In this document: positions 1 through 7,683 of the stretch, piece by piece
Layout: each line of letters opens with the position of its first letter
How positions within the stretch are numbered: the stretch's first letter is position 1
DNA from: Pseudanabaena sp. CAN_BIN31
Lineage (GTDB): Bacteria > Cyanobacteriota > Cyanobacteriia > Pseudanabaenales > Pseudanabaenaceae
Assembly (NCBI GenBank): GCA_026785865.1
Contig: JAJAZG010000398.1
Location: forward strand, 1 to 16,994
DNA length: 16,994 bases
Direction of reading: 5' to 3'
Notes under the pieces: generated by a model
Seen by the model: only the letters and a program-made list of their open reading frames with translations
Databases searched by the model: none
Told to the model about the DNA's origin: nothing
Program-made: the position numbers and the translations under genes

Positions 1-21
1 AGACTACCTTGCAATGCGATC

Positions 22-60
22 AAATTATAGAGGGGGCGCGAAGCGCCCTCTCTATAATTT
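22..60. terminator. 18-bp hairpin beyond the DUF3095 remnant, possible terminator
   Basis: Two 18-base arms (22-39 and 43-60) pair with one G-T wobble around a 3-base GAA loop. The core is GGGCGC-GAA-GCGCCC, and the outer part is AT-rich (AAATTATAG / CTATAATTT). It starts 18 bases beyond the stop codon of the minus-strand gene ending at 78. The AT-rich outer arms would place U-rich sequence after the GC core in either direction, so it could be a bidirectional intrinsic terminator. It could equally be a dispersed palindromic repeat. The pairing is seen directly; the role is inferred. Confidence 0.5.
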
Positions 61-77
61 TTATGGTTTTTATAATT

Positions 78-593
78 TTAACTTTTCATACGTTCTTTCA
101 TTTCTTTTGCGGCTAAAGCGTAACCACCATCGGCTCCATCCACAAAATGCGCATGACGACCCGCGCGTTCAAACACTAAGCAAGTCATCAAAGCGCGATC
201 GGAAACATGAATTCCATATACCAAGCGTCCTTCTTTAAATTTTTGTTCTAAATAGTCAACTAATTTTTGACGCTGTTTGGTTTTGCCAGAAATGACCATC
301 CGCAAAACATCATCAAATTTTTTAAAGTCAGTTGCTTCTGAAACAAGCTGCTTATAATCTCCCCAATTAAGCATTCCAGTTTTGATATTAAATGTCATGA
401 GAATCAACCCTAACAGGTTGACTAGACGGAGTTTCCATAAATACAAAAATTTATTTAACCAACTTTGAGAAGCTGTAAAAACTCGCGTTTCTGGTGATAA
501 ATTCTTTTCTCGAAAAGCAAGTTGGAGGTTATCAGATACGACAGGATGACATTCTGTACCTTGACCATAAATGCGATCTGATACTCCCCAATT
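78..593 (-). pseudogene. C-terminal remnant of a DUF3095 family protein
   Basis: The frame codes for the last ~170 residues of a DUF3095 protein (function unknown; members are usually near 380 to 400 residues). The characteristic tail is present: MTCLVFERAGRHAHF and FVDGADGGYALAA, with LLGLILMTFNIKTG and KFDDVLRMVISG before it. The longest start-codon ORF begins only at a TTG (446). In the same frame, family-like sequence continues upstream with no start codon (IYGQGTECHPVVSDNL, LSPETRVF) and then meets a TAA at 594-596. The N-terminal half, with the conserved VTDVVGS-type region known from the family, is absent. The 183 bases between this and the next gene do not encode it in any frame I could read. 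I infer a 5'-truncated pseudogene left by a rearrangement. The family assignment is from remembered family sequence, not a search. Confidence 0.8.
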
Positions 594-775
594 TTAGCAA
601 GAACGCAAAATCGAGTGTAACCGCCAACTGGCTGTTATCGCGTTCCCATCTGCCACCGCAAGCCAATACCTGTGCCAACTAAAATGTGTTTGTCTGGAAT
701 TGCTTCGCCAACCTATCCTAGTGTCCACCCAATCTTGAGCTATAGCAGTTTTCAGTTTGTCTACGGCAAATATAT
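594..775. other. Non-coding junction stretch between the DUF3095 remnant and the first GT4
   Basis: No frame gives a protein I recognise. One minus-strand frame stays open for about 60 codons, but its product (for example WRSNSRQTHFSWHRYW) looks random. Another short frame reads VGEAIPDKHILVGTGIG before a stop, which might be a fossil of a gene I cannot name. The stretch also holds the MITE-like end at 741-754. It probably contains the breakpoint that removed the front of the DUF3095 gene. Confidence 0.4.
741..754 (+). repeat. Solo MITE/IS end-like sequence
   Basis: TATAGCAGTTTTCA differs at one base from the 14-base terminal repeat TATAGCGGTTTTCA of the MITE at 9066-9172. The similarity continues a few bases inward (CAGTTTGTC here, CAGTTGACC in the right-hand end of the MITE). 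No matching opposite end was found nearby, so this looks like a single leftover end. A chance match to a 14-mer cannot be excluded, but the position next to a truncated gene makes a transposition scar plausible. Confidence 0.4.
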
Positions 776-2029
776 CTATGCCAACTTTTCTTTGATTACC
801 ATAGCTAACTTTTTTCGATAGCTTTCCCATGTTAACTGTTCTGCTCTACGACGAGCAGCCATTCCCATTTCTGCGAGTTCGTGCGGATGACTGTAGCACC
901 ATTCCAGTTTAGTTTTGATCGCTTCAACATCTCGAATTGGAATGATAAAACCCTCAACTCCATCGGTAATAATATCCAATCCTGCGGTATTAGGAGTGGT
1001 GATAATGGGAATCCCACAAGCCATGGCTTCTAGTAATACTAGTCCAAACCCTTCGACCAATGACGGAAATACAAATACATTGGCGCTGCTGTAATATTCG
1101 TTTAGGGTACTATGCGGCACTGAACCCGTCATCCGCACGCGATCGCTATACTTATCTAACCAAGTTACAGGCAATTGGCTGACCCCAACTAGCAATAGCT
1201 CTGAATCAGGTAATCTCAGTTCTTGCCATGCTTGCAGTAAGTAATGCGCCCCCTTGCGAGTACTCACCTGCCCTGCAAACATTGCCCTGAATACCTGATC
1301 CTGTTTTTGGCGCGGTTCAAAGTACTCTATGGGCGCTCCGTATGGAATAACCGTAATTTTAGAATGGGGAACGCCAATATCTAGGAGCGATCGCTGCGTA
1401 AATGAGGAAGCCACAAAAATATGATCGGCAAGTTCCACCTCACGATTTTTATGCTCAATTTTCCATTCGGGTTCATGTACCGCCATCATCGTTGATGCAA
1501 GTTCAGGGAATAGCTGAGCTTCTTCGGTCTGAATGCGGCGACTGGTGACATGAAAAGCGATCGGCAGATCGTAAAAACAATAAATACCGCGTTGTTTTGC
1601 GACGGTAAATGTCTCCGCAGCCCCATCTTCGTAAGCATAAATTGCATCAATATTTTCTAAGTGATGCTTAGCAACATGGCGATCAAATGAAGCAACCATC
1701 CAATCAACTAAATATTTATCAGTTATTCCAAGTTTTTTACTCAATCCCGTCTTAACCAAAAATATTCGCAATACTTCTTGCCAAGGATAGTCATAGATTT
1801 TGCTACCTTCAGGAGCTACCCAAGCTCTCCTACCAAGCTCTTTTTCCATTGCCGCAGTTAGTTTTGGCAGTAACCTCTTGAGCGCTCGCCCCCAATCACG
1901 ATCTAAGCTATTAGGGCTATAGGTAAACGTAGTCACCACTGCAATAAGCAAATCTGCCTCTGCGATCGCTAAAGCAGTATTGCGTGCAAAAGGATTACTC
2001 GTGGGATGAATCAAATTGACTTTGGTCAT
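776..2029 (-). CDS. GT4 family glycosyltransferase
   Basis: This 417-residue GT-B fold transferase would move a sugar from a nucleotide-activated donor to a growing lipid-linked glycan at the cytoplasmic face of the membrane. The C-terminal Rossmann domain is typical of GT4: GQVSTRKGAHYLLQAW at about 253-268 (donor-phosphate loop with R258/K259), and FPSLVEGFGLVLLEAMACG, carrying the E-x7-E motif (E326 and E334). The N-terminal acceptor domain (1 to about 240) is diverged but includes EDGAAET near 134-140. ATG is at 2027-2029, only 4 bases after the stop of the preceding membrane-protein gene, so the two are probably co-translated. The gene is HIP1-rich like its left-hand neighbours. Sugar and linkage cannot be read from the sequence. 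It is the last intact gene of the cluster in this window. Confidence 0.9.
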   Translation of the reverse strand: MTKVNLIHPTSNPFARNTALAIAEADLLIAVVTTFTYSPNSLDRDWGRALKRLLPKLTAAMEKELGRRAWVAPEGSKIYDYPWQEVLRIFLVKTGLSKKLGITDKYLVDWMVASFDRHVAKHHLENIDAIYAYEDGAAETFTVAKQRGIYCFYDLPIAFHVTSRRIQTEEAQLFPELASTMMAVHEPEWKIEHKNREVELADHIFVASSFTQRSLLDIGVPHSKITVIPYGAPIEYFEPRQKQDQVFRAMFAGQVSTRKGAHYLLQAWQELRLPDSELLLVGVSQLPVTWLDKYSDRVRMTGSVPHSTLNEYYSSANVFVFPSLVEGFGLVLLEAMACGIPIITTPNTAGLDIITDGVEGFIIPIRDVEAIKTKLEWCYSHPHELAEMGMAARRRAEQLTWESYRKKLAMVIKEKLA

Positions 2030-2033
2030 TTAT

Positions 2034-3431
2034 TTATTGTTTATTCAAATCGTCTAAATTATTAAGTTTTCCTTGGGGCTTGCTTGAGATATTCGCAAAA
2101 ACATCCTGTTGTGTCTCCCGATCTTCTAGAGCAGGGAGCAAGTATATAAAACCACCAAAAAACCAAAAATAGACCAACATCGTAGGATTAGTCACTAACT
2201 GACCAGTAATATTAATGGCTTGGAATAGGAATGCACATACTGCTAGTTCCTTATACAGTGGCTTTTTAAGCCTACGAAATACTGAGTAAAGTGACACTAA
2301 GAGTAAAATTCTCAGTCCATACCATAATCCAAATCCTAATAAGCCGATCTCAATCACGACTCGTCCAGTTTCCCCTTCAGATGGTGGTAGAGGTTCACCA
2401 CCGCGTAGACTTAAAAACGCTCTAATAGTATTAGCACCATTCTGAGTTGCCCCTGCTCCATAGCCGTCCAGTCTAATGTCGGCATAGCTCGAAACTTGAG
2501 TAAATGAACCTAATATACGCCCCTCAACTGAATCACCACTATTGGTGGCGCGATCGCTAAAAGCCGCGATCGCTGGTTGAAAGTATACTACTGCTAAGAT
2601 CGTCGCTAAAACTGTCGGTATAAACATTAGTTTTATGAGGTTTAGAGAAGCGTTGTAATCATGAAGTAATCCGAAAACAAGGTAGCCAATCACAAACAAA
2701 ACTTCATAGACAATGATACCTCTTGCACCACTCATAAACGAGTTGACGACAACTAAAGCCAACTCTACAGTATAGATAATCTGCCACTTAAATATGCGAT
2801 CTCGCGCAATCAAAACAACTAGTAAAGAGAAACAAAACGACAAATAAGTTGTCATTCCTGCTATGTAAGAAAAAGTTCCTGTGATACGCACAAACTCGCC
2901 AACTGTAGCTACTGATAACTGTTCTTCACCAGCAATATAAACATTTAAAGGGCTATCTTGCGGACTGAAGTATTGAATAACACCTAAAATACATACAGGA
3001 ATTAACAGAAGGAGATATTTGCGTAGAAAATCGCGTAAATCTTCCCATGAGTCAAAGAGATGAGGGATTACCCATATTAGGGGAATATAGAGCAGATATG
3101 AGCGAATTCCTATCAAGCCCACAATCGGAGAGCCGAGGCTAGGGTTAAAAGCTTGTAAACAACAAAAAACTGCAATAACTAATACTAACTCTTTGATAAA
3201 CGGATATCGATCCACGAACGGTCGGGGGCGACTTGCAAATCCGATATAACTGCCAATCAGAATAAAATCTTTGAAGAAATAGATCAGATCTCTCGCTTGG
3301 GGAAAAGCCCAACGCCGCAATGCTCCTTCGAGGACTGCAATCACAAGGACTGACTTGATCGCTAGTTTCCATTTTTTTGATGCCCCGAAAGTGACTAGCA
3401 AAGCTAATATTAGTACGCCTATTATTTCCAT
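2034..3431 (-). CDS. Wzy/O-antigen-ligase-like polysaccharide polymerase
   Basis: A 465-residue polytopic inner-membrane protein with about ten or more hydrophobic segments, including 2-16, 24-35, 48-66, 80-94, 104-123, 138-155, 187-209, 217-232, 240-256, 266-286, 359-381 and 396-434. A large polar loop covers about 287-355. Motifs expected of Wzy/WaaL-type proteins are present: SGARG at 234-238, GYGAG at 323-327, and a GETGRVVIEIGLLGFG stretch (353-368) leading into the last helices. Such proteins polymerise repeat units or ligate finished glycan at the periplasmic face. Overall similarity between members is low, so polymerase and ligase cannot be told apart here. The tail after residue 434 is polar and probably cytoplasmic. 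It sits between two GT4 genes (26 and 4 bases away), which supports a role in the same glycan pathway. Confidence 0.82.
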   Translation of the reverse strand: MEIIGVLILALLVTFGASKKWKLAIKSVLVIAVLEGALRRWAFPQARDLIYFFKDFILIGSYIGFASRPRPFVDRYPFIKELVLVIAVFCCLQAFNPSLGSPIVGLIGIRSYLLYIPLIWVIPHLFDSWEDLRDFLRKYLLLLIPVCILGVIQYFSPQDSPLNVYIAGEEQLSVATVGEFVRITGTFSYIAGMTTYLSFCFSLLVVLIARDRIFKWQIIYTVELALVVVNSFMSGARGIIVYEVLFVIGYLVFGLLHDYNASLNLIKLMFIPTVLATILAVVYFQPAIAAFSDRATNSGDSVEGRILGSFTQVSSYADIRLDGYGAGATQNGANTIRAFLSLRGGEPLPPSEGETGRVVIEIGLLGFGLWYGLRILLLVSLYSVFRRLKKPLYKELAVCAFLFQAINITGQLVTNPTMLVYFWFFGGFIYLLPALEDRETQQDVFANISSKPQGKLNNLDDLNKQ

Positions 3432-3457
3432 TATGGAGTGTTTTTAAATTTAGTTAA

Positions 3458-4513
3458 TTATTGATTGTGGTTGATAGCCATTTCTATTACTTCTAAGTAG
3501 GATTTAGCGATCGCTGTTTTTTGATGGCGTACCAAATGTTCTGGAGCATTAGCTCTATAATAAGCGAGTTTTTCTGGGTTTTGTAGAAGATCTTGTAGTG
3601 CTTCTGTAAGCGCTTGGACATCACCATTGGGGAAAGTAACTCCGCAATCTGCGATCGCATCTTTTAAACCACCACCTTCAGAACCAACCACCACACAACC
3701 ACAGGCAATACCCTCTAGGGCAACTACTCCAAATGGCTCATCATACAATGAAGGGATAACCATAATTTGATGGCGATTCAGGATATGGACTAGTTCCTCG
3801 CCGACTTTAGAGCCAACAAACACTACTTGCGGATTAACTCTTAACTCTTCACTTTTTATTTCTAGCTTTGACTTTTCTGGTCCATCACCGATTATCGTCA
3901 ACTTTGGTCTTAATCCAGAGTTAGCCAACATCGCCAAGGCTTGTAGTAGTAACTCTACACCCTTTTCGGAAACTAATCGCCCAAGAAAAACTAGTTCTTG
4001 AGTCTTTTGCACATCTAACAAGATACGGAATAAATGGTCACGATAGGGATTTGGAATAATAGTGGAAGGGCACTCTAGTCTATCTGATATAGACTTGCTA
4101 ATCGCAATTGAGACAGCAAATTGACTGCACCAATGCTTGATCCTGACGATTAAAGAACCAGAATCTCCTCCAATTCTATTAATACTTCCATTCATACTTC
4201 TCAGCCATACTTGATGTCGGATTACCCAAGGTCTTCTGAACAACAGAAGGGGCCATAGCCCCCTTAAGCTAATACCATTATGCAAATATACGTCACACCA
4301 TCTAACCAATCCAATAAGCTGTATAGGATTTGGTACACGTATGACTTCAAAAGGAAATACTAAACCATTTACATCCAAATCATTCCCAAGTGTTTGAGTA
4401 ATAACTTTTACTTTATGACCAAGCTGAGTAAACTCGCGAGCTAATATTTCTGCATTGGTTTCGCTGCCCCCTAGGCTTGGATGAAAAAATTTAGATAGTA
4501 TTAAGATTTTCAT
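3458..4513 (-). CDS. GT4 family glycosyltransferase
   Basis: A 351-residue retaining GT-B transferase. The N-terminus has the classic GT4 opening MKILILSKFFHPSLGGSE (GGSE at 15-18, in the acceptor-side loop), and the C-terminal donor domain starts near LVFLGRLVSEKGVELLLQAL (174-193). IIGDGPEKSKL (207-217) and SLYDEPFGVVALEGIACG (255-272, E-x7-E at E259 and E267) complete the nucleotide-sugar site. It is shorter than many GT4 enzymes but has every core element. ATG is at 4511-4513, 9 bases after the stop of the fused GT-methyltransferase gene, and the Wzy-like gene follows 26 bases later, consistent with one transcript. The specific sugar is unknown. Confidence 0.9.
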   Translation of the reverse strand: MKILILSKFFHPSLGGSETNAEILAREFTQLGHKVKVITQTLGNDLDVNGLVFPFEVIRVPNPIQLIGLVRWCDVYLHNGISLRGLWPLLLFRRPWVIRHQVWLRSMNGSINRIGGDSGSLIVRIKHWCSQFAVSIAISKSISDRLECPSTIIPNPYRDHLFRILLDVQKTQELVFLGRLVSEKGVELLLQALAMLANSGLRPKLTIIGDGPEKSKLEIKSEELRVNPQVVFVGSKVGEELVHILNRHQIMVIPSLYDEPFGVVALEGIACGCVVVGSEGGGLKDAIADCGVTFPNGDVQALTEALQDLLQNPEKLAYYRANAPEHLVRHQKTAIAKSYLEVIEMAINHNQ

Positions 4514-4522
4514 AAGAAAAAG

Positions 4523-6316
4523 CTAACTACGAATGTTTTTTTGAATTAATAGACATAGATTCTCACCTTTAATTTTATTCGGCAAAAACGTTTCTAAGAA
4601 ACGGGAAATAATTTGTGTACCGGGTTTGTATTTTATAGAACCTGTAGTTGGATATCCCCATTGACTGATAATTTTTAGAGAGTAGCGTGGAAGGACTCTA
4701 TTCAAGCAATCAAGCAAAACAGGATAAATATGAGTTTGATCCCCTTTTTCATCGAAGGAAGCGAGTTTTCCAGTGATTAGAAATTTTAATCTACAACTGA
4801 CTGAATGTATATTTGGAGTAGTGAGTAAAAAGTATCCTTCATCAGATAAATGTTTGGATACATGATACAAAATACGTCCTGGATTCTCCAAGTGTTCTAT
4901 TAATTCAATTGAAGTGATCAGATTAAACTTTTTTTCTCCTAAACCTAAGTCATCGTAATCTAGATTGGCTTGTGAACAAGTTGCTTTATCTGTAGCGAAT
5001 TGCTGGATATCTAAGTCCACACCATGCAAGTTCTTAAAGCCCATGATAGAAAGACGATGCAGCCAAGCTCCTGTGCCACAACCAATATCAAGCACTTGCG
5101 TGTCGTAGTTGAGTATCGGGAGAGAGGTTGCTAAATTTTCATGAAGTCCTGAATTACTCCGTTCAACAAGTTTTACATCTGATGTTACTAATGAAGACAT
5201 TTTTTGTACTTTTAATGATTTGGTTTTAGGAAAGAGTTGATGGGCAAAAATATTCGTCTGAGCCGACAAACAGTGATTTTGATACCAAGAGTAGCTATCA
5301 TTGGCGATCGCCTGAATATCAAAGTCATCTAGTAAGTCATTGTTAGGATTGGGAACCCAATAGTGTCGTCCCAATCTTATACCATCAATTATCAATTTAC
5401 TATCTTTAGCATTGATCGGCAATAATCCATGAGCGCAGTAAGCTGCAAAAATACCTGACTTAGCTAAATAGTCAGGATTATAGTCACAAAAACCTGCTAC
5501 AGAATCAGCTAAAATATCACTTACTTTATTAGCAGGTTGTTGTCCAAGTTCCAAAACTGGAATTTTACCGATAGAGGTAGGAGTAATTCCAGTTGGAGTG
5601 CCAATATCTAAAATTTTTTGAATGTTTAGACTGTGACACACATATTCTAGAGTAGTCTGACAATCTTGATAGACTCTAGTGCGTTTAGCAATACCACCAA
5701 AAACAACTAGCTGTTGCTGACGATGGGATAAAGCTAGAGGTGGTTTCTCAGGTTCGCCGATATTGGAAAAAACTGGTAGTGCAGAAACTTGTTGGTGTTT
5801 ACCTTGGCTAAGCTGGGAAATCATATCAGCATAGAGTTGTTTACTGGTGATGCAGCGATCGCTTAATTTTGTTAATCTTGCGGCTAAGTTTTTTTGCAAA
5901 GATGATAACCAAAAAGCACTTGTCCATATTGGGCCAGAGGCATAGAGTTCGTGAAACATGGTAACGAGCGATCGCTGAGGATATAAGCTTTTCCAACGCT
6001 GCAAACCGTCAACTAACCAGATGGGGCAACCTCTCTGGGCATAGCCATAACCGACATAATGGAGCAAAACTGGGTAAGGGCGATCGCCTGACAATAAACT
6101 TGTTAGTTGATTAGGATTACTATCTGTAACTTGGCTAATAGGAAATCCTTCGATCTCGGATTCGCCACTCCATGTCGGGTTACCAACAATAAAATGAGTC
6201 TGAATATTAAAATCTTTACGAAGTTGACGCGCTAAATTTAATGCTTAATCGCCCACCCCATCGATCGCAGGTGGAAGTCTGGGAACTATAGAGTAAACGT
6301 TAGTTAAATGGTTCAT
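4523..6316 (-). pseudogene. Glycosyltransferase-methyltransferase fusion with a premature stop
   Basis: Starting at ATG 6314-6316 the frame opens like a GT4 protein (MNHLTNVYSIVPRLPPAIDG, then GVGD) and hits TAA at 6245-6247, codon 24. It is then open to 4523, giving 597 codons with a single internal stop. GT4 relatives carry GVGDYALNLA here, so TAA replaces a Tyr codon. The longest remaining ORF begins at a TTG (6094). Residues 75 to about 365 continue a cyanobacterial-type GT (LLHYVGYGYAQRGCPIWLV, TMFHELYASG, VVFGG). From about 373 a class I SAM methyltransferase follows: VLDIGCGTGAW (408-418 in this numbering), GVDLDI and ELIEHLENPGR. An internal ATG at 5198-5200 sits exactly at the domain border and could start a separate methyltransferase of about 225 residues. 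The GT half is probably inactive. The methyltransferase might still be made. Confidence 0.8.
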
Positions 6317-6351
6317 ACAAATTTTGCTTTTTCTGGATTTATCTAATTATT

Positions 6352-6687
6352 TCAACTAAGCGCTGCCAAAGCCAATTCTGGTAATTTGTCTAAAATTTTG
6401 AGCAAGGCGATCGCCATACCCGTTGGCGATCGTTTACCTTATTCCCAGTTACGGATAGTATCGAGCGAAACACTTATCAATCTGGCAAACTTAGCTTGGC
6501 TTAAGCTGAGGCGTTTACACACGCGCCGCACAAACCTAGCCACTTCTTGCATGGTTTCCAGATCGTCATTAGCCTGTTGTGCGGCAATATCTTTCTCTGT
6601 CGTGGCATCCACACGGGCAGAGTCGATTCGTCCCATTTTTGAAGAATTTAAGTTTATTGGGTTAACTGTCAAATGTATTGTTTTCAC
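6352..6687 (-). pseudogene. XRE/HTH antitoxin-like regulator broken by an in-frame stop
   Basis: A small DNA-binding protein of the XRE type found with type II toxin-antitoxin pairs (short N-terminal segment with MGRID, then a C-terminal HTH). The HTH reads LSLSQAKFARLISVSLDTIRNWE (about 60-82), where relatives continue Q-GKRSPTG. Here TAA stands at 6439-6441, after which the same frame reads GKRSPTGMAIALLKILDKLP and ends naturally at TGA 6352-6354. A CAA-to-TAA change explains this exactly. The start may be GTG 6685-6687 or the ATG of MGRID at codon 18. No toxin partner lies beside it: the upstream neighbour is a methyltransferase 104 bases away and the next gene is a glycosyltransferase. 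It looks like an orphan stray inserted into the glycan operon. Partial function of the truncated product is possible, because most of the HTH is before the stop. Confidence 0.8.
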
Positions 6688-6713
6688 TCTCGATTAACTC
6701 ATTTACAGTGCGG

Positions 6714-6747
6714 ATCTCTAACTTGACTAACAAGAAACCCTTCGATC
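6714..6747 (-). pseudogene. 34-bp fossil of a glycosyltransferase N-terminus
   Basis: This segment matches 6122-6155 inside the broken glycosyltransferase in the same orientation, 29 of 34 bases by eye. In the minus frame it reads IEGFLVSQVRD against IEGFPISQVTD, and the differences fall mostly at third positions, so the similarity is that of related coding sequence. The frame is closed on both sides (a TAA just before and a TGA soon after). I infer a scrap of a second copy of the GT gene, separated from the surviving copy by the HTH gene. Confidence 0.55.
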
Positions 6748-6791
6748 GCTTATATACTCCTCTCCCTCATTGCCAAATAGAGTATTTTCTC

Positions 6792-7595
6792 TCAATCCTT
6801 GCGAGTCAGCAGAACAGCTAAACTTGTATTTATCTTTTTCGCCAAGAAAAATGGTAGCGATCTAGTAAATCTTTCAAAGCCATCCACAAAGGATTTAGGT
6901 AGTAACTTTAGTAAATATCTAGTTTTTAGATGTCCATTTGTCAAGGGATTAGTAAAAATGCGCGTCTCGACAACAGACAATCCTGCCTGACTTGCGATCG
7001 GTTCTAATTCGTCAAGATGCAATAAAAATATATGTCCGTCAGAATTTGGCTGAAATTGGAGCGATTCAAATTGGCTGGGATCTGGACAATCTGAAAATTT
7101 TGGCAAGCGATTTAAGAAATACTCACCATTCGGAGTGGTCATCACTATATGACCATTTGGCTTTAAGAATTTAGAAATTTCGCGCAAAAATTCATCTGGA
7201 TGAGCAACATGTTCAATCACTTCACCCATTAAAATGACATCAAACTCAGAGTCAAACTTTTGCGATAAAACATTTCCAGGTGCATAACTCACTTGACCGC
7301 GTTCCCATTTCAATTTGACGTAATCAATCAGTTCTGCACGCAAGTCATTCCAAGTAACTTCATATCCTAGTTCCGCAAGCAATAAACTAAAATTTCCTTG
7401 AGCAGCAGCTATATCCAAAATTTTCGCACTTGGCTTGGCGACTTTTTGGATTAATTGCAAGGTGTGATTGCGTCTAGTTTCATACGCATAAGCATATCCA
7501 AGTGAACTCGTATCTGAGTAAATTTCAAGTAAATCGTATGGATAACTATACTTCCAAGTTTCATGCCAGCTATCTTCAACAGTCAACTTTTTCAT
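6792..7595 (-). CDS. SAM-dependent class I methyltransferase
   Basis: A 267-residue cytoplasmic methyltransferase, probably acting on a sugar of the glycan or its lipid carrier. Motif I is KILDIAAAQGNFSLLLAELG (58-77), an unusual version in which DIGCGxG has become DIAAAQG. The acidic position at the end of strand 2 is D84 (WNDLRAE). FDVILMGEVIEHVAHPDEFL (118-137) and GHIVMTTPNGEYF (148-160) match the UbiG/Methyltransf_23-like core. The C-terminal 90 residues are a family-specific extension. ATG is at 7593-7595, with AGAAG about 8 bases upstream as a possible ribosome binding site. An 88-base gap separates it from the GT2 gene, and a weak promoter-like pair sits there. The methylated position is unknown. 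Confidence 0.85.
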   Translation of the reverse strand: MKKLTVEDSWHETWKYSYPYDLLEIYSDTSSLGYAYAYETRRNHTLQLIQKVAKPSAKILDIAAAQGNFSLLLAELGYEVTWNDLRAELIDYVKLKWERGQVSYAPGNVLSQKFDSEFDVILMGEVIEHVAHPDEFLREISKFLKPNGHIVMTTPNGEYFLNRLPKFSDCPDPSQFESLQFQPNSDGHIFLLHLDELEPIASQAGLSVVETRIFTNPLTNGHLKTRYLLKLLPKSFVDGFERFTRSLPFFLAKKINTSLAVLLTRKD

Positions 7596-7625
7596 TTTTA
7601 TTTCTTCTTATTGGTTTTTCTAGAC

Positions 7626-7653
7626 ATTAAAAAAAGACATGGTTTTTTGACAA
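7626..7653 (-). promoter_or_regulatory. Weak sigma70-like promoter candidate ahead of the methyltransferase
   Basis: Read on the minus strand, TTGTCA (7648-7653) and TTTAAT (7626-7631) are separated by 16 bases, and the -10 element ends about 31 bases before the ATG. The surrounding 88-base gap is AT-rich, so chance occurrence is likely enough that this is only a candidate. Confidence 0.25.
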
Positions 7654-7683
7654 GATATGAATAATAGTTCTATTCCCTAACGA

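Noticed and set aside
594..830. A 78-residue minus-strand ORF
   Set aside because: Its first part is the GT4 C-terminus read out of frame, the rest is unlike any known protein, and there is no ribosome binding site.
4523..6687. The TAA codons inside two adjacent genes as a sign of stop-codon recoding
   Set aside because: All other genes in the window end normally, several at TAA, and the two sites would need different amino acids (Tyr and Gln). Ordinary nonsense mutations or read errors are simpler.
6352..6687. A working toxin-antitoxin pair in the operon
   Set aside because: No toxin-like ORF adjoins the HTH gene on either side, and the HTH gene itself has a premature stop.
6386..6697. A 103-residue plus-strand ORF
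   Set aside because: It is the antisense of the HTH gene, whose minus-strand frame gives a clear family match across its stop.
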